A stretch of DNA of 64,000 bases, taken from the NCBI GenBank assembly GCA_964569795.1, contig CAZMVB010000016.1, forward strand, positions 1 to 64,000. Direction: 5' to 3'. Below are positions 40,357-48,451 of this stretch, one piece after another. Every line of letters begins with the position of its first letter. Position 1 is the stretch's first letter. Made by a program: the position numbers and the translations under genes. The notes below the pieces were generated by a model that saw nothing but the letters and a program-made list of their open reading frames with translations, made no database searches and was not told the DNA's origin. The DNA is from JAHJDS01 sp964569795. Lineage in GTDB: Bacteria > Desulfobacterota > Desulfarculia > Desulfarculales > JAHJDS01.

Positions 40357-42177
40357 TTAGAAGGCCGCCTCGGGGATGTCCAGGGCCGAGGTGTCCTCCT
40401 GCTGCAGCATCATGTGCCGGGCGAACACGGCCGGCAGGAGGTTGCGGCAGAAGTAGTGGGTCGAGGCGACCTTTCCCTGATAGAAGATCCCGTCGGCCGA
40501 GGACCCGTCCACCCCGGCCAGTTTGTCGCGGGCGATCCGGCCCTGCCCCAGGAGCAGCCGGGCGATGAGCACCTCGGACATGCACTCCAGGAACCGGGTC
40601 GCCGTCAGACCGACCATGGGCAGCTTGTTCTGCTGGAGGTAGGTCATGTAGTGCATCGCAAAGTCGCCCACGGCCTGGGCCGCCTTGAACAGGAGCTTGT
40701 AGTCGGCCCCGAAGTCGGCGTCCTCCTTGAACTGGCTGGTCTCGGCCATGATCTCCTGGAGCCAGCCCTGGAAGACCATCCCGCCCTCCATGGCCAGCTT
40801 GCGGCCGACCAGGTCCAGGGACTGGATGTAGGTCGTCCCCTCCCAGATGGAGACGATCTTGATGTCCCGGGCGTACTGCTCGGCCGGGAACTCGTTGCAG
40901 TAGCCCACGCCGCCCAGGACCTGGATCGCCTCCCGGCAGAGCTGATAACCGAAGTCAGAGTTGTAGGCCTTGACCAGGGGGGTCAGCAGCTCGACCAGTC
41001 CGGTGGCCTTTTGGCGCTCGGCCTCGTCCGGATCGTGGCGGGCGACGTCGATCAGGTAGAAGAGATAGGCCACCATGGCCCGCATGCCCTCGGTCCCGGA
41101 CTTGAGGTTCATCAGCATCCGCCGCACGTCCTCGTGCTGGATGATGGGCACCCGGTCCGCCTTGCGGTTGGTGATGGGCGGCCCCTGGATCCGCTCCTTG
41201 GCGTAGGTCCGGGCCGTGTCATAGGCGCTGGCGGCGATGCCCAGGCCCTGGATGCCGCAGCCCATCCGGGCCTCGTTCATCATCTGGAACATCTTGGCCA
41301 TGCCGCTGTGGGGCTCGCCCAGGAGGATGCCCCGGCAGCCGCCGTTCTCGCCGAAGCTCAGCGAGCAGGTGGCCGAGGCGTGAACCCCCATCTTGTGCTC
41401 GATGCCGGTGCAGAAGACGTCGTTGGGCTCGCCCAGGGAACCGTCCGGATTGACCCGGATCTTGGGGACGATGAACAGGCTGATGCCCTTGGTCCCCAGA
41501 GGGCCGCCCTCGATCCGGGCCAGAAGGAGATGGATGATGTTCTCGGCCAGGTCGTGCTCGCCGGCGCTGATGAACTGTTTGGTCCCTTCGATCTTGTAAA
41601 CCCGCGGATCGCCGGCGTCAGGGTCGGGCACGGCCTTGGTCCGGAGGTAGCCCACGTCCGAGCCGGCGTCCGGCTCGGTCAGGCACATGGTCCCGCCCCA
41701 CTGACCGGTGTACATCCTTTCCACGAACAGGGCCTTGTCCTCGTCGGTGCCGAAGGCCTCGACCAGGTGGGCCGCCCCGATGGTCAGGCCGGGATAGACC
41801 ATCATCGCCATGTTCGACCCGGAGAAGATCTCGCCCACCAAACCGCCGACCGCCGCCGGAAGGCCCTGGCCGCCGAACTCGGGACTCTGGGTCGTGGCCA
41901 GCCAGCCGTTTTCGGCCAGGACCCGCCAGCAATCCTTGAACGAGGCCGGCGTGGTCACCCGGCCGTCCTCCCACTGGCAGCCCTCCCGGTCGCCGTCCTG
42001 GAGGGCCGGACCGAGCACCTCCCGGCCCACCTTGAGGGCCTCGTCGATGATCATCCCGAAATCATCCGCGGCGAAATCCGAAAAGGCCTCGTAGCCCAGG
42101 AGCCGGTCCAGGTCAATTTGTTCGAACAGCACGAAACGCAGGTCACGATCGTCGCGGCGGAAGAAATTCTGGCCCAT
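40357..42177 (-). CDS. Acyl-CoA dehydrogenase, long form with C-terminal extension
   Basis: The 606-residue flavoprotein oxidises an acyl-CoA to the enoyl-CoA. It has FGGQGLP, the FAD-binding MCLTEPDAGSDVG, KQFISAGEHD, the substrate region MGVHASATCSLSFG, and the C-terminal QVLGGVGYCNEFPAEQYARD. The length and C-terminal extension fit the DUF1974-like or FadE-related 600-residue class. The start ATG at 42177 is nine bases after AGGAGG. Substrate chain length is unknown. It is followed by the AT-rich defence island. Confidence 0.92.
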   Translation of the reverse strand: MGQNFFRRDDRDLRFVLFEQIDLDRLLGYEAFSDFAADDFGMIIDEALKVGREVLGPALQDGDREGCQWEDGRVTTPASFKDCWRVLAENGWLATTQSPEFGGQGLPAAVGGLVGEIFSGSNMAMMVYPGLTIGAAHLVEAFGTDEDKALFVERMYTGQWGGTMCLTEPDAGSDVGYLRTKAVPDPDAGDPRVYKIEGTKQFISAGEHDLAENIIHLLLARIEGGPLGTKGISLFIVPKIRVNPDGSLGEPNDVFCTGIEHKMGVHASATCSLSFGENGGCRGILLGEPHSGMAKMFQMMNEARMGCGIQGLGIAASAYDTARTYAKERIQGPPITNRKADRVPIIQHEDVRRMLMNLKSGTEGMRAMVAYLFYLIDVARHDPDEAERQKATGLVELLTPLVKAYNSDFGYQLCREAIQVLGGVGYCNEFPAEQYARDIKIVSIWEGTTYIQSLDLVGRKLAMEGGMVFQGWLQEIMAETSQFKEDADFGADYKLLFKAAQAVGDFAMHYMTYLQQNKLPMVGLTATRFLECMSEVLIARLLLGQGRIARDKLAGVDGSSADGIFYQGKVASTHYFCRNLLPAVFARHMMLQQEDTSALDIPEAAF

Positions 42178-42374
42178 AATCGCCATCCTCCTCAGGGTCA
42201 TTGTTCCGGACAACGGGCTGAAATGATCCACATACCCGTCAGCCTAAAAATGAATGGTGATTCAGTATAGACCGGAACCTATCCACCGTCAATACAAATT
42301 GACCCCCGGCCCGGGCCGAACCACGACCCGGCCGCCTTCCCCTGGCGGCCGGGGGCCGGGGGAAGGTCGCGGCC

Positions 42375-42914
42375 TCAGCAGGCCTCGGCCTCGTCCATCT
42401 TGAAGGCCTTGAACATGATGCCGGCGGAGACCATGTTCACGCCGTGGGACGTGGCGTCCAGGATATCGGCATCGGTCCAGCCCAGGGCCCGGAGGGCCTC
42501 CACGTCGGCCGCCTCGATTGCCTGGGGCGTCTTGACCGCCTTGAGCACAAAGCCCAGCATGGCCCGGTCCTTGTCGCTCAGCGGCGCCTTGTTAGGGTCG
42601 GCCATCATGGCCATGACCTGGTCGTCGTCGGCGATGCCGAACTGCTTGAGGATGCCCGTGTTGAGCGAGACGCAGTAGTGGTAGTCGTTCTGCTCGGCCA
42701 CCAGGAGACGGATCATGGCCAGCAGGGCCGGGTTCAGGGTCGGATGGGCCATGAAATACTGGATCTGGCCCTTGACCAGGCTCTGCAGCGCCGGCGAGGC
42801 GCTCATCATTTGGAACGGGGCCGGGACCATGCCGGCCATCTTGAGAAACGGGGCGTAGTTCTCGGCCACCACGCCTTGGGCCTTGTCCGGGGCAACGACT
42901 TCGAGAAGGGGCAT
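42375..42914 (-). CDS. Carboxymuconolactone decarboxylase-like (AhpD fold) protein
   Basis: The 179-residue all-helical protein matches the AhpD/CMD fold (NPALLAMIRLLVAEQNDYHYCVSLN). The usual C-x-x-C plus histidine redox site is incomplete: only one cysteine (YHYCVS) remains, the position of the first is tyrosine, and the usual histidine is asparagine. The ATG at 42914 has GGAGGAG eight bases upstream. It is upstream of the acyl-CoA dehydrogenase on the same strand. Its function is unknown. Confidence 0.8.
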   Translation of the reverse strand: MPLLEVVAPDKAQGVVAENYAPFLKMAGMVPAPFQMMSASPALQSLVKGQIQYFMAHPTLNPALLAMIRLLVAEQNDYHYCVSLNTGILKQFGIADDDQVMAMMADPNKAPLSDKDRAMLGFVLKAVKTPQAIEAADVEALRALGWTDADILDATSHGVNMVSAGIMFKAFKMDEAEAC

Positions 42915-43094
42915 GACGATCTCCTCCATTCAGGGTCGGTCAGGGACTGACGGTCATCCTGAAAAATAACCGCCCCCCGGGGCAGACGTCAACCGCCCGC
43001 GACCGACCGGGTTTTTTTCAATGGACTTCCCCGGCTGGCCTGGTCTATGATAAGGGCCTTTAATCCGGGTTAATCACAAGGTTACAGGTCGATC

Positions 43095-43793
43095 ATGAAG
43101 CTGTCGATCATCATGCCGGTCTATAACGAGGCCCGCTATCTCGAGGAAATCGTCCGGCGGGTCAGGGAGGTGGACCTGGGGTCCATCGCCAAGGAGATCG
43201 TCCTGGTGGACGACGGCTCGACCGACGGCACCCGGGAGATCATCCAGGACCGACTCCAGGGGGACGACCTGGTCAAGCTCTTTCACGAGCAGAACCGGGG
43301 CAAGGGCGCCGCCTGCTGGACCGGCCTGCAGCAGGGCACCGGCGAGTTCATGCTCATCCAGGACGCGGACCTCGAGTACTCGCCCCGGGATTACCCCAAG
43401 CTGCTCTTGCCCCTCCTCGAGGGCCGGGCCGACGTGGTTTACGGGTCCCGGTTCATCGGCGGCGACTCCCACCGGGTCCTCTATTACTGGCATTCCCTGG
43501 GCAACCGCTGGCTGACCTGGCTGTTCAACATGCTCAACGACATGAACTTCACCGACATGGAGACCTGCTACAAGGTCTTTCGCCGGGAGGTCATCGAGCG
43601 GATCACCCTCCGCGAGCCCCGGTTCGGCTTCGACCCCGAGATAACCGCCAAGATCTGCAAGAAACGCTTCGGCTGGCGCATCTTCGAGGTCGGCATCTCC
43701 TACACCGGCCGGGTCTATGCCGAGGGCAAGAAGATCGGCTGGCGGGACGCCCTGACCGTGTTGCGGTCCATTATCCGGTATTCCATTTCCTGA
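43095..43793 (+). CDS. Family 2 glycosyltransferase (dolichyl-phosphate mannosyltransferase-like)
   Basis: The 232-residue protein has the GT2 fold signatures SIIMPVYNEARYL, LVDDGSTDGT, the metal-binding DADLEYSP, and a C-terminal DMETCYKVFRRE, which matches polyprenyl-phosphate glycosyltransferases. It lacks a C-terminal transmembrane segment, so it should be cytosolic or peripheral. It probably transfers a sugar to a lipid carrier for envelope glycans. Confidence 0.9.
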   Translation: MKLSIIMPVYNEARYLEEIVRRVREVDLGSIAKEIVLVDDGSTDGTREIIQDRLQGDDLVKLFHEQNRGKGAACWTGLQQGTGEFMLIQDADLEYSPRDYPKLLLPLLEGRADVVYGSRFIGGDSHRVLYYWHSLGNRWLTWLFNMLNDMNFTDMETCYKVFRREVIERITLREPRFGFDPEITAKICKKRFGWRIFEVGISYTGRVYAEGKKIGWRDALTVLRSIIRYSIS

Positions 43794-43861
43794 CAATAGC
43801 CTGAATTACCTGACTAATTTACTCTTCAGCGTACCGTTGTAAAAATTTCTTGACAAAATAC

Positions 43862-43890
43862 TTGACAAAATCAGTCCGACATATTATTAG
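43862..43890 (+). promoter_or_regulatory. Promoter of the Fur/PerR-like regulator gene
   Basis: TTGACA (43862-43867) and TATTAG (43885-43890) are separated by 17 bp. A second TTGACA lies at 43850-43855 but has no correctly spaced -10. The operator described at 43885-43905 starts at the -10 hexamer. Confidence 0.65.
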
Positions 43891-43905
43891 TAATCATAAC
43901 TAATA
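43885..43905 (+). promoter_or_regulatory. Fur/PerR-type operator (imperfect palindrome)
   Basis: TATTAGT-AATCATA-ACTAATA forms a 21-bp AT-rich palindrome, with the two outer 7-bp arms perfectly complementary, centred on 43895. It resembles PerR/Fur boxes and covers the -10 and expected start site of the regulator gene, so autorepression is likely. Confidence 0.65.
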
Positions 43906-43917
43906 CGAGGACTGACA

Positions 43918-44358
43918 GTGCACGACACCCCCAAGGCCAGGACCAGCAAGCAGCGCCAGGTGATCCTGGAAGAGCTGAGACGAGTGGACACCCACCCCAC
44001 GGCCGATGAGGTTTTCCTGATGGTGCGGCAGAGGATGCCCCGGATCAGCCTGGGCACGGTCTATCGCAACCTGGAGATCCTGGCCGAGCAGGGGTTGATC
44101 CAGCGGCTGGATGGGGGGCCGGGCCGGCGCCGGTTCGACGGCCGGGTCGAGGGCCACTATCACGTCCGGTGCCTGTCCTGTCTGCGGGTGGCCGATCTGC
44201 CGACCCTCCGGGTGAGCGTGCCCGAGGAGGAGGCGGCGGCCCTGACCGATTTCGAGGTGACCGGCCACGCCCTGGAGTTTCTGGGAATTTGCCCCGAGTG
44301 CCGAAATCAAGGGCTGGGGGCGGCAAATCACGACGCGGAGGCAAGTTATGGCGGCTAA
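43918..44358 (+). CDS. Fur family transcriptional regulator, PerR-like
   Basis: The 146-residue repressor has a winged-helix N-terminus (HPTADEVFLMVRQRMPRISLGTVYRNLEIL) and a C-terminal metal domain with structural zinc cysteines C85-x2-C88 and C125-x2-C128, and putative sensing ligands D74, H80, H82 and D93. The order of ligands resembles PerR, which senses peroxide through iron, but Fur-type iron sensing cannot be excluded. Translation starts at GTG 43918, after ACGAGGA. It precedes rubrerythrin and desulfoferrodoxin genes, which are likely targets. Confidence 0.9.
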   Translation: MHDTPKARTSKQRQVILEELRRVDTHPTADEVFLMVRQRMPRISLGTVYRNLEILAEQGLIQRLDGGPGRRRFDGRVEGHYHVRCLSCLRVADLPTLRVSVPEEEAAALTDFEVTGHALEFLGICPECRNQGLGAANHDAEASYGG

Positions 44359-44560
44359 GACGACCACGGAGGAGAAAAAGGTTTTAAAGGCCCTCAAGGA
44401 CATGGCGGCCCCGGCGACCAACAAGCAGATCGCCACGGCGGCGAACCTTACGGGCAAGGACGTGACCGCGGCGGTCAAGACGCTCAAGGCGGCCGGCTTT
44501 GTTACCAGCCCGGCCCGGTGCAAGTACGGCCTGACCGCGGCCGGGAAGAAACTGGTCTAG
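44348..44560 (+). CDS. Small winged-helix protein
   Basis: The 70-residue protein is a minimal winged helix (EEKKVLKALKDMAAPATNKQ, LTGKDVTAAVKTLKAAGFV, GLTAAGKKLV) that could bind DNA. It overlaps the Fur gene by 11 bp and has GGAGG upstream, so it is translationally coupled. It may act as a co-regulator of the stress locus. I know it only as a small MarR/ArsR-like fold, and the role is inferred. Confidence 0.8.
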   Translation: MAAKTTTEEKKVLKALKDMAAPATNKQIATAANLTGKDVTAAVKTLKAAGFVTSPARCKYGLTAAGKKLV

Positions 44561-44659
44561 GGCGACGGAACCGGATGAGGCCCTGGTCCGGACCCGGGCG
44601 GGCCGACGGAGTCCGCCCGGAGAAGTTTTTGTAAACAACAAACTTGGGGGAGAAAACCC

Positions 44660-45235
44660 ATGCCCAGCTTGAAAGGAACCCAAACCGAAAAGAACGTGAT
44701 CACCGCCTTTGCCGGCGAGTCCCAGGCCCGCAACCGTTACACCTATTTCGCCAGCCAGGCCAAGAAGGACGGCTTTGTCCAGATGCAGGCCATCTTCGAG
44801 GAGACGGCCAACCAGGAGCGGGAGCACGCCAAGCGGCTGTTCAAGTTCCTGGAGGGCGGGGATGCCCAGGTTTCGGCCTCGTTCCCGGCCGGCGTGATCA
44901 GCACCACCGCGGAAAACCTCGAGGCGGCCGCGGCCGGTGAGCATTACGAATGGACCGAGATGTACCCCGGGTTCGCCAAGGTGGCCCGCAAGGAGGGTTT
45001 CCCCGAAATCGCGGCGGCCATGGAGTCCATCGCTGTGGCCGAGAAACAGCACGAGAAGCGCTACAATGACCTGAGGGCCAACATCGAGGCCGGCCGGGTG
45101 TTCAAGCGCGACAAGAAGGTGGTCTGGCGCTGCCGCAACTGCGGGTATCTCCATGAGGGCACCGAGGCCCCGGGCACCTGTCCGGCCTGCGCCCATCCCC
45201 AGGCCCACTTCGAGCTTTTAGGCGAGAATTACTAG
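44660..45235 (+). CDS. rbr: Rubrerythrin
   Basis: Rubrerythrin reduces hydrogen peroxide in anaerobes. The 191-residue protein has the diiron four-helix domain with AFAGESQARNRYTYFA, ETANQEREHAKRLF and AVAEKQHEKRY, and a C-terminal rubredoxin-like domain with CRNC and CPAC. A ribosome-binding site (GGGGGAG) lies before the ATG. It is downstream of the Fur-like gene and upstream of desulfoferrodoxin. Confidence 0.96.
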   Translation: MPSLKGTQTEKNVITAFAGESQARNRYTYFASQAKKDGFVQMQAIFEETANQEREHAKRLFKFLEGGDAQVSASFPAGVISTTAENLEAAAAGEHYEWTEMYPGFAKVARKEGFPEIAAAMESIAVAEKQHEKRYNDLRANIEAGRVFKRDKKVVWRCRNCGYLHEGTEAPGTCPACAHPQAHFELLGENY

Positions 45236-45308
45236 ACCGGCGGTCTATCTGAAAAAGGGCGTCCGGCCCATCGGGTCGGTCCCCTTTTCAAAAAAGGGAG
45301 GACAAGAC

Positions 45309-45692
45309 ATGGCCGAGCGTTTACAGGTTTTCAAATGTGAGGTCTGTGGCCACATCATCGAGGTGCTCCACGAGGGGGCCGGCGAACTGGTGTGCTGCAA
45401 CCAGCCCATGGTCCTGCAGGCCGAGAACACGGTCGATGCGGCCAAGGAAAAGCACGTCCCGGTGATCGAGAAGACGGCCCAGGGCTACAAGGTCAAGGTG
45501 GGCAGCGTGGCCCATCCCATGGAAGAAAAGCACTACATCGAGTGGATCGAGCTGGTGGTGGGCGGCAAAGCCTATCGGCAGTTCCTCAAGCCGGGCGGGG
45601 CGCCCGAGGCCGAGTTCTGTGTCGAGGCCGCCGGCCCGGTCACCGCCCGCGAGTACTGCAACCTGCACGGCCACTGGAAGGCTACGGGCTAG
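45309..45692 (+). CDS. dfx: Desulfoferrodoxin (superoxide reductase, 2Fe type)
   Basis: It reduces superoxide to hydrogen peroxide without releasing oxygen. The 127-residue protein has the N-terminal desulforedoxin centre (FKCEVCGH and LVCCNQPM) and the catalytic Fe(His4Cys) centre formed by EKHVP, HPMEEKH, and CNLHGHW at the C-terminus. It is the last gene of the stress locus before a strong terminator. Confidence 0.97.
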   Translation: MAERLQVFKCEVCGHIIEVLHEGAGELVCCNQPMVLQAENTVDAAKEKHVPVIEKTAQGYKVKVGSVAHPMEEKHYIEWIELVVGGKAYRQFLKPGGAPEAEFCVEAAGPVTAREYCNLHGHWKATG

Positions 45693-45725
45693 ACGACCGG
45701 CTCGCTGATAATCGATGGACGAAAA

Positions 45726-45756
45726 ACCCGGCTCCGCCGTGGGGCCGGGTTTTTTT
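45726..45756 (+). terminator. Intrinsic terminator of the oxidative-stress locus
   Basis: A stem ACCCGGC/GCCGGGT, extended by TCC-GGG pairs around GCCGT, is followed by seven T residues. It begins 34 bp after the dfx stop codon. Confidence 0.9.
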
Positions 45757-45830
45757 AATAACGAAACCACCAAAAAAATCAGCAGCCAGATTCAGGCCTT
45801 TACCCTCATTGCCGGAGACCCTCAATTGAG

Positions 45831-45965
45831 GTGATGTTCGGCACCAATTATCCGATGATCACCCCGGCCAAGTGCCTGGAGCACCTCGGGGACCTGGGGC
45901 TGGACGACGAGGCGGCCGGTCTGTTTCTGGCGGGCAACGCCCGGCGGGTGTTCGGTCTGTCGTGA
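45831..45965 (+). pseudogene. C-terminal remnant of an amidohydrolase (PF04909)
   Basis: Forty-four codons read VMFGTNYPMITPAKCL and continue through LFLAGNARRVFGLS to a TGA, matching the C-terminal metal-binding and terminal region of amidohydrolase_2 proteins (compare ILFGSDYPL in the intact gene at 27920). There is no room upstream for the rest of the gene, because the terminator ends at 45756. It is a truncated relic. A shorter fragment start could be any codon before VMFG. Confidence 0.75.
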
Positions 45966-45993
45966 AGCGGGGCCTGAGCCGGGATTTTGTTAG

Positions 45994-46022
45994 TTGACAT
46001 ATCTCTCCAATATTTTTATGAT
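45994..46022 (+). promoter_or_regulatory. Consensus sigma-70 promoter of the PAS-only gene
   Basis: TTGACA (45994-45999) and TATGAT (46017-46022) are separated by exactly 17 bp in an AT-rich patch. Transcription should start near 46029, giving a leader of about 83 nt with two adjacent hairpins. Confidence 0.8.
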
Positions 46023-46049
46023 AGTTGGTAACTGAAGGGGTGGGTCGGT

Positions 46050-46090
46050 AGCCCAGCGAGGCTGCTGTCCGGAAAGGGGTAGCCGGACAG
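46050..46090 (+). promoter_or_regulatory. Two adjacent leader hairpins before the PAS-only gene
   Basis: AGCC/GGCT with a 6-nt loop at 46050-46063 is followed by a perfect 8-bp stem CTGTCCGG/CCGGACAG at 46065-46090 whose 10-nt loop is AAAGGGGTAG. A GAGGGG ribosome-binding site follows before the ATG. The loop sequence resembles a Shine-Dalgarno-like purine tract, so a regulatory leader is possible. No known riboswitch matches by eye. Confidence 0.45.
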
Positions 46091-46111
46091 GATCGGTAGA
46101 GGGGTCATCGC

Positions 46112-46879
46112 ATGACTGACCAGACCAGACTCGACCCGAAGCGCACCGCCACGGACCCGCCGTCCAACCCGGCCGACGCCCCCCGGTCGGACACCATCCC
46201 CCGCGCCATCCTGGACAAAATGCCGGCCGGAGTGTCCTGGCACCGTCTCGTCCTGGACGAGGCCGGCCAGCCCGCCGACTTCGTGTTCCTCGAGGTCAAC
46301 CAGGCCTTCGAGGACCTGACCGGACTGGCCCGGGACGACATCATCGGCCGCAGCCTCAGCCAGGTCCTGCCCGGGAACACGGAAGCCAACCGGACCTGGG
46401 TCAAGTCTTACGGCCGGGTGGCCCAGACCGGCCAGGAAGTATCCTTTGAGCAGTACTCGGCCGTCCTGGACAGGTGGTTCCTGATCACGGCCTATTGTCC
46501 CCGGGAGGGGGAGTTCGTCGCCTTTTTCCAGGACATCACCGAGGCCAAGCAGGTGGCCGAGGACCTGGCCGATCTGACGGCCCGCCACCAGACCGCCCTG
46601 GAGTCCTGCCCCACGCCCGTGGTCATTTGCGACCTCGAGGGCGTGGTCCGCTATCTCAACCCGGCCCTGGAACGGGTCCTGGGCTGGACCGTGGCCGACC
46701 TCCTGGATGAGTCGGTCAGCCGGCTCCTGGACCGGCCCCTGGGGGCGGGCGGGCAGGCCCGGGTCAAGACCCGGGACGGCGGAGAGATGACCCTCGCCCT
46801 CGTGGTCAGCCCCTTCAAGGACTCGGCCGGCGGCCCGGCCGGCCACATCGTCTTTCTGGATCGCGCCGAATCTGATTGA
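46112..46879 (+). CDS. PAS-domain protein without output domain
   Basis: The 255-residue protein holds two PAS domains: residues about 35-150 (VNQAFEDLTGLARDDIIGRSL, ending in FQDITEAKQ) and about 155-250 (VICDLEGVVRYLNPALERVLGW). No kinase, cyclase or other effector follows. It could be a truncated sensor or an adaptor that binds a kinase. It has its own good promoter. It is flanked by a pseudogene remnant upstream and an EAL-HDOD gene downstream. Confidence 0.85.
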   Translation: MTDQTRLDPKRTATDPPSNPADAPRSDTIPRAILDKMPAGVSWHRLVLDEAGQPADFVFLEVNQAFEDLTGLARDDIIGRSLSQVLPGNTEANRTWVKSYGRVAQTGQEVSFEQYSAVLDRWFLITAYCPREGEFVAFFQDITEAKQVAEDLADLTARHQTALESCPTPVVICDLEGVVRYLNPALERVLGWTVADLLDESVSRLLDRPLGAGGQARVKTRDGGEMTLALVVSPFKDSAGGPAGHIVFLDRAESD

Positions 46880-47035
46880 GGCCCGCACCCCGGCCAATGG
46901 GACCCGGGCCGCCTCTAACGGTAACCCCACTTGTCACCGACCCGATTGCCCTGAGCACGACGATCGGGCGGTTCACGATCTTTCATCCTATCGTCATGGC
47001 GTGGGCGATGGGGCGGAGAGACCGAAAGAAAAGCC

Positions 47036-48247
47036 CTAGGCCGAGCTAAGGCCGACCGTGGTCAGGACAGCGTCCAGGTAGAGGCGGGGGATCTGGTTTT
47101 CGTCCAGTCCGATCCGGTCCGCGACTGCCGAGACCGCCTGCCACCGGCCCCGTTCATAGGCCGCGGCCAGGTCCAGGCAGGCGCCCATGGGGCCGGTTCG
47201 TTTCTGGATGGCCTGATTGACTTCCTGGGACAAGGGCAATTCCGATAGAACGTCCTGAAAGGGCCGGGACAGGATGGCTTCCATCAGCGAGAACATTCCC
47301 GCCAGAAAGAATTCATCCTTCATCCCGGGCAGGCCCAGGTATTCGGCCATTGTTTCGCAGAACAGGGCTCGGATAAAGGACATCCGGGCCAGTTCCACCG
47401 GGCCTTCCCGGGACATGATCGCCAGGCAGTTCAGCCACAGCCACTTCCGGATGTGGTCCTCGCCCAACAGGGTCAGGGCGTGCTCCACGGACGTTATTTT
47501 CACCCGGATTCCGAAAAAGGGGGAGTTGATGTACCGGAGCAGCCTGTAGGCCAGAGTGACCTCCTCGCGGATGATTCGGGCCACGACCTCGAGATCGAGA
47601 TCCGATTGCTGGGTCTCCTGGATCAGGTGCAGGGTCGTTGCCTTCCAGGCCGGAACTTCGTGGCCCGAAATGATCCGCGGCCGGCTGAAAAAATATCCCT
47701 GGAAATAATGGAAACCCTCGTCAAAGGCGTCGTTGAATTCTTCCCGGGTCTCCACCTTCTCGGCCAGGAGCAAGGCCCCCGCCGCCCTGGCCCGCTCGGC
47801 GATCAAGCGGCGCGCCCCGGCTCCCGAGTCCCGGAAATCGACCTTGACGATGTCGGCCATCTCCAGAAACGGTTCCAGGTCGGCCCGGTAAGAAAAATCG
47901 TCCAGGGCCAGCCGGTACCCGGCCTCCTTGATGGCCAGACAGGCCGCCAGCAGATCGTCGTCGGGCACGATGTCTTCCAGGATCTCGACGATCAGCCAGT
48001 CCTTGGGAAACAGGGAGGCCAGGTTCAAGTACAGAAGCTGGGGGGTGAAATTGACAAAGGCCGGCAGGCCACCGGTCAGCCGCTCCAGGCTGGACAGGGT
48101 GTAGGCCCCGGTCAAGACGACTGACGTGGCTCGGTCGCCGTCCTGGACCTGAAAGCTGTTTTCCCAGCCCGACCGGAACAGGAACTCATAACCGAAGACC
48201 CGGAGGGACCGGTTCAGGATCGGCTGTCTGGCCACGAAGACCGCCAT
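47036..48247 (-). CDS. EAL-HDOD domain signalling protein (YuxH type)
   Basis: The 403-residue protein has an N-terminal EAL-like domain (FVARQPILNRSLRVFGYEFLFR, with LALDDF and KVDF) and a C-terminal HDOD domain from about residue 200. The EAL motif reads YEFLFR, as in the usually catalytically inactive YuxH group. Such proteins act as c-di-GMP-related scaffold or sensor proteins. The ATG at 48247 has GGAGG seven bases upstream. Confidence 0.88.
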   Translation of the reverse strand: MAVFVARQPILNRSLRVFGYEFLFRSGWENSFQVQDGDRATSVVLTGAYTLSSLERLTGGLPAFVNFTPQLLYLNLASLFPKDWLIVEILEDIVPDDDLLAACLAIKEAGYRLALDDFSYRADLEPFLEMADIVKVDFRDSGAGARRLIAERARAAGALLLAEKVETREEFNDAFDEGFHYFQGYFFSRPRIISGHEVPAWKATTLHLIQETQQSDLDLEVVARIIREEVTLAYRLLRYINSPFFGIRVKITSVEHALTLLGEDHIRKWLWLNCLAIMSREGPVELARMSFIRALFCETMAEYLGLPGMKDEFFLAGMFSLMEAILSRPFQDVLSELPLSQEVNQAIQKRTGPMGACLDLAAAYERGRWQAVSAVADRIGLDENQIPRLYLDAVLTTVGLSSA

Positions 48248-48377
48248 GACCAGGCCTCCACTGACGTTCAGGCCATGGAGGCAGGCCGCAGGCCGCTCCA
48301 AGGCTGGGCGATAAGAGTGGATCAGAACCCTGGGAATGATCTCGTTCGTCTCCCCCAGGACTCAATATAATAATACC

Positions 48378-48407
48378 ATTTTAGAGGGCCATAAACAGCA
48401 GGGTCAA
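48378..48407 (-). promoter_or_regulatory. Putative promoter of the EAL-HDOD gene
   Basis: On the minus strand TTGACC (48407-48402) and TAAAAT (48383-48378) are spaced by 18 bp in an AT-rich stretch about 130 bp before the start codon. Other AT-rich hexamers nearby make the exact choice uncertain. Confidence 0.45.
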
Positions 48408-48451
48408 GTAAATTAGATATATTTAAATTATACTTTTTCGGTCAAATTTCG

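Noticed and set aside
40414..42270. Reading frame of 618 codons antisense to acyl-CoA dehydrogenase
   Set aside because: No recognisable domain, composition typical of antisense reading in GC-rich genes.
46050..46090. Known riboswitch such as GEMM c-di-GMP in the leader of the PAS gene
   Set aside because: The hairpins lack the conserved bases of that class; only a generic structured leader can be claimed.
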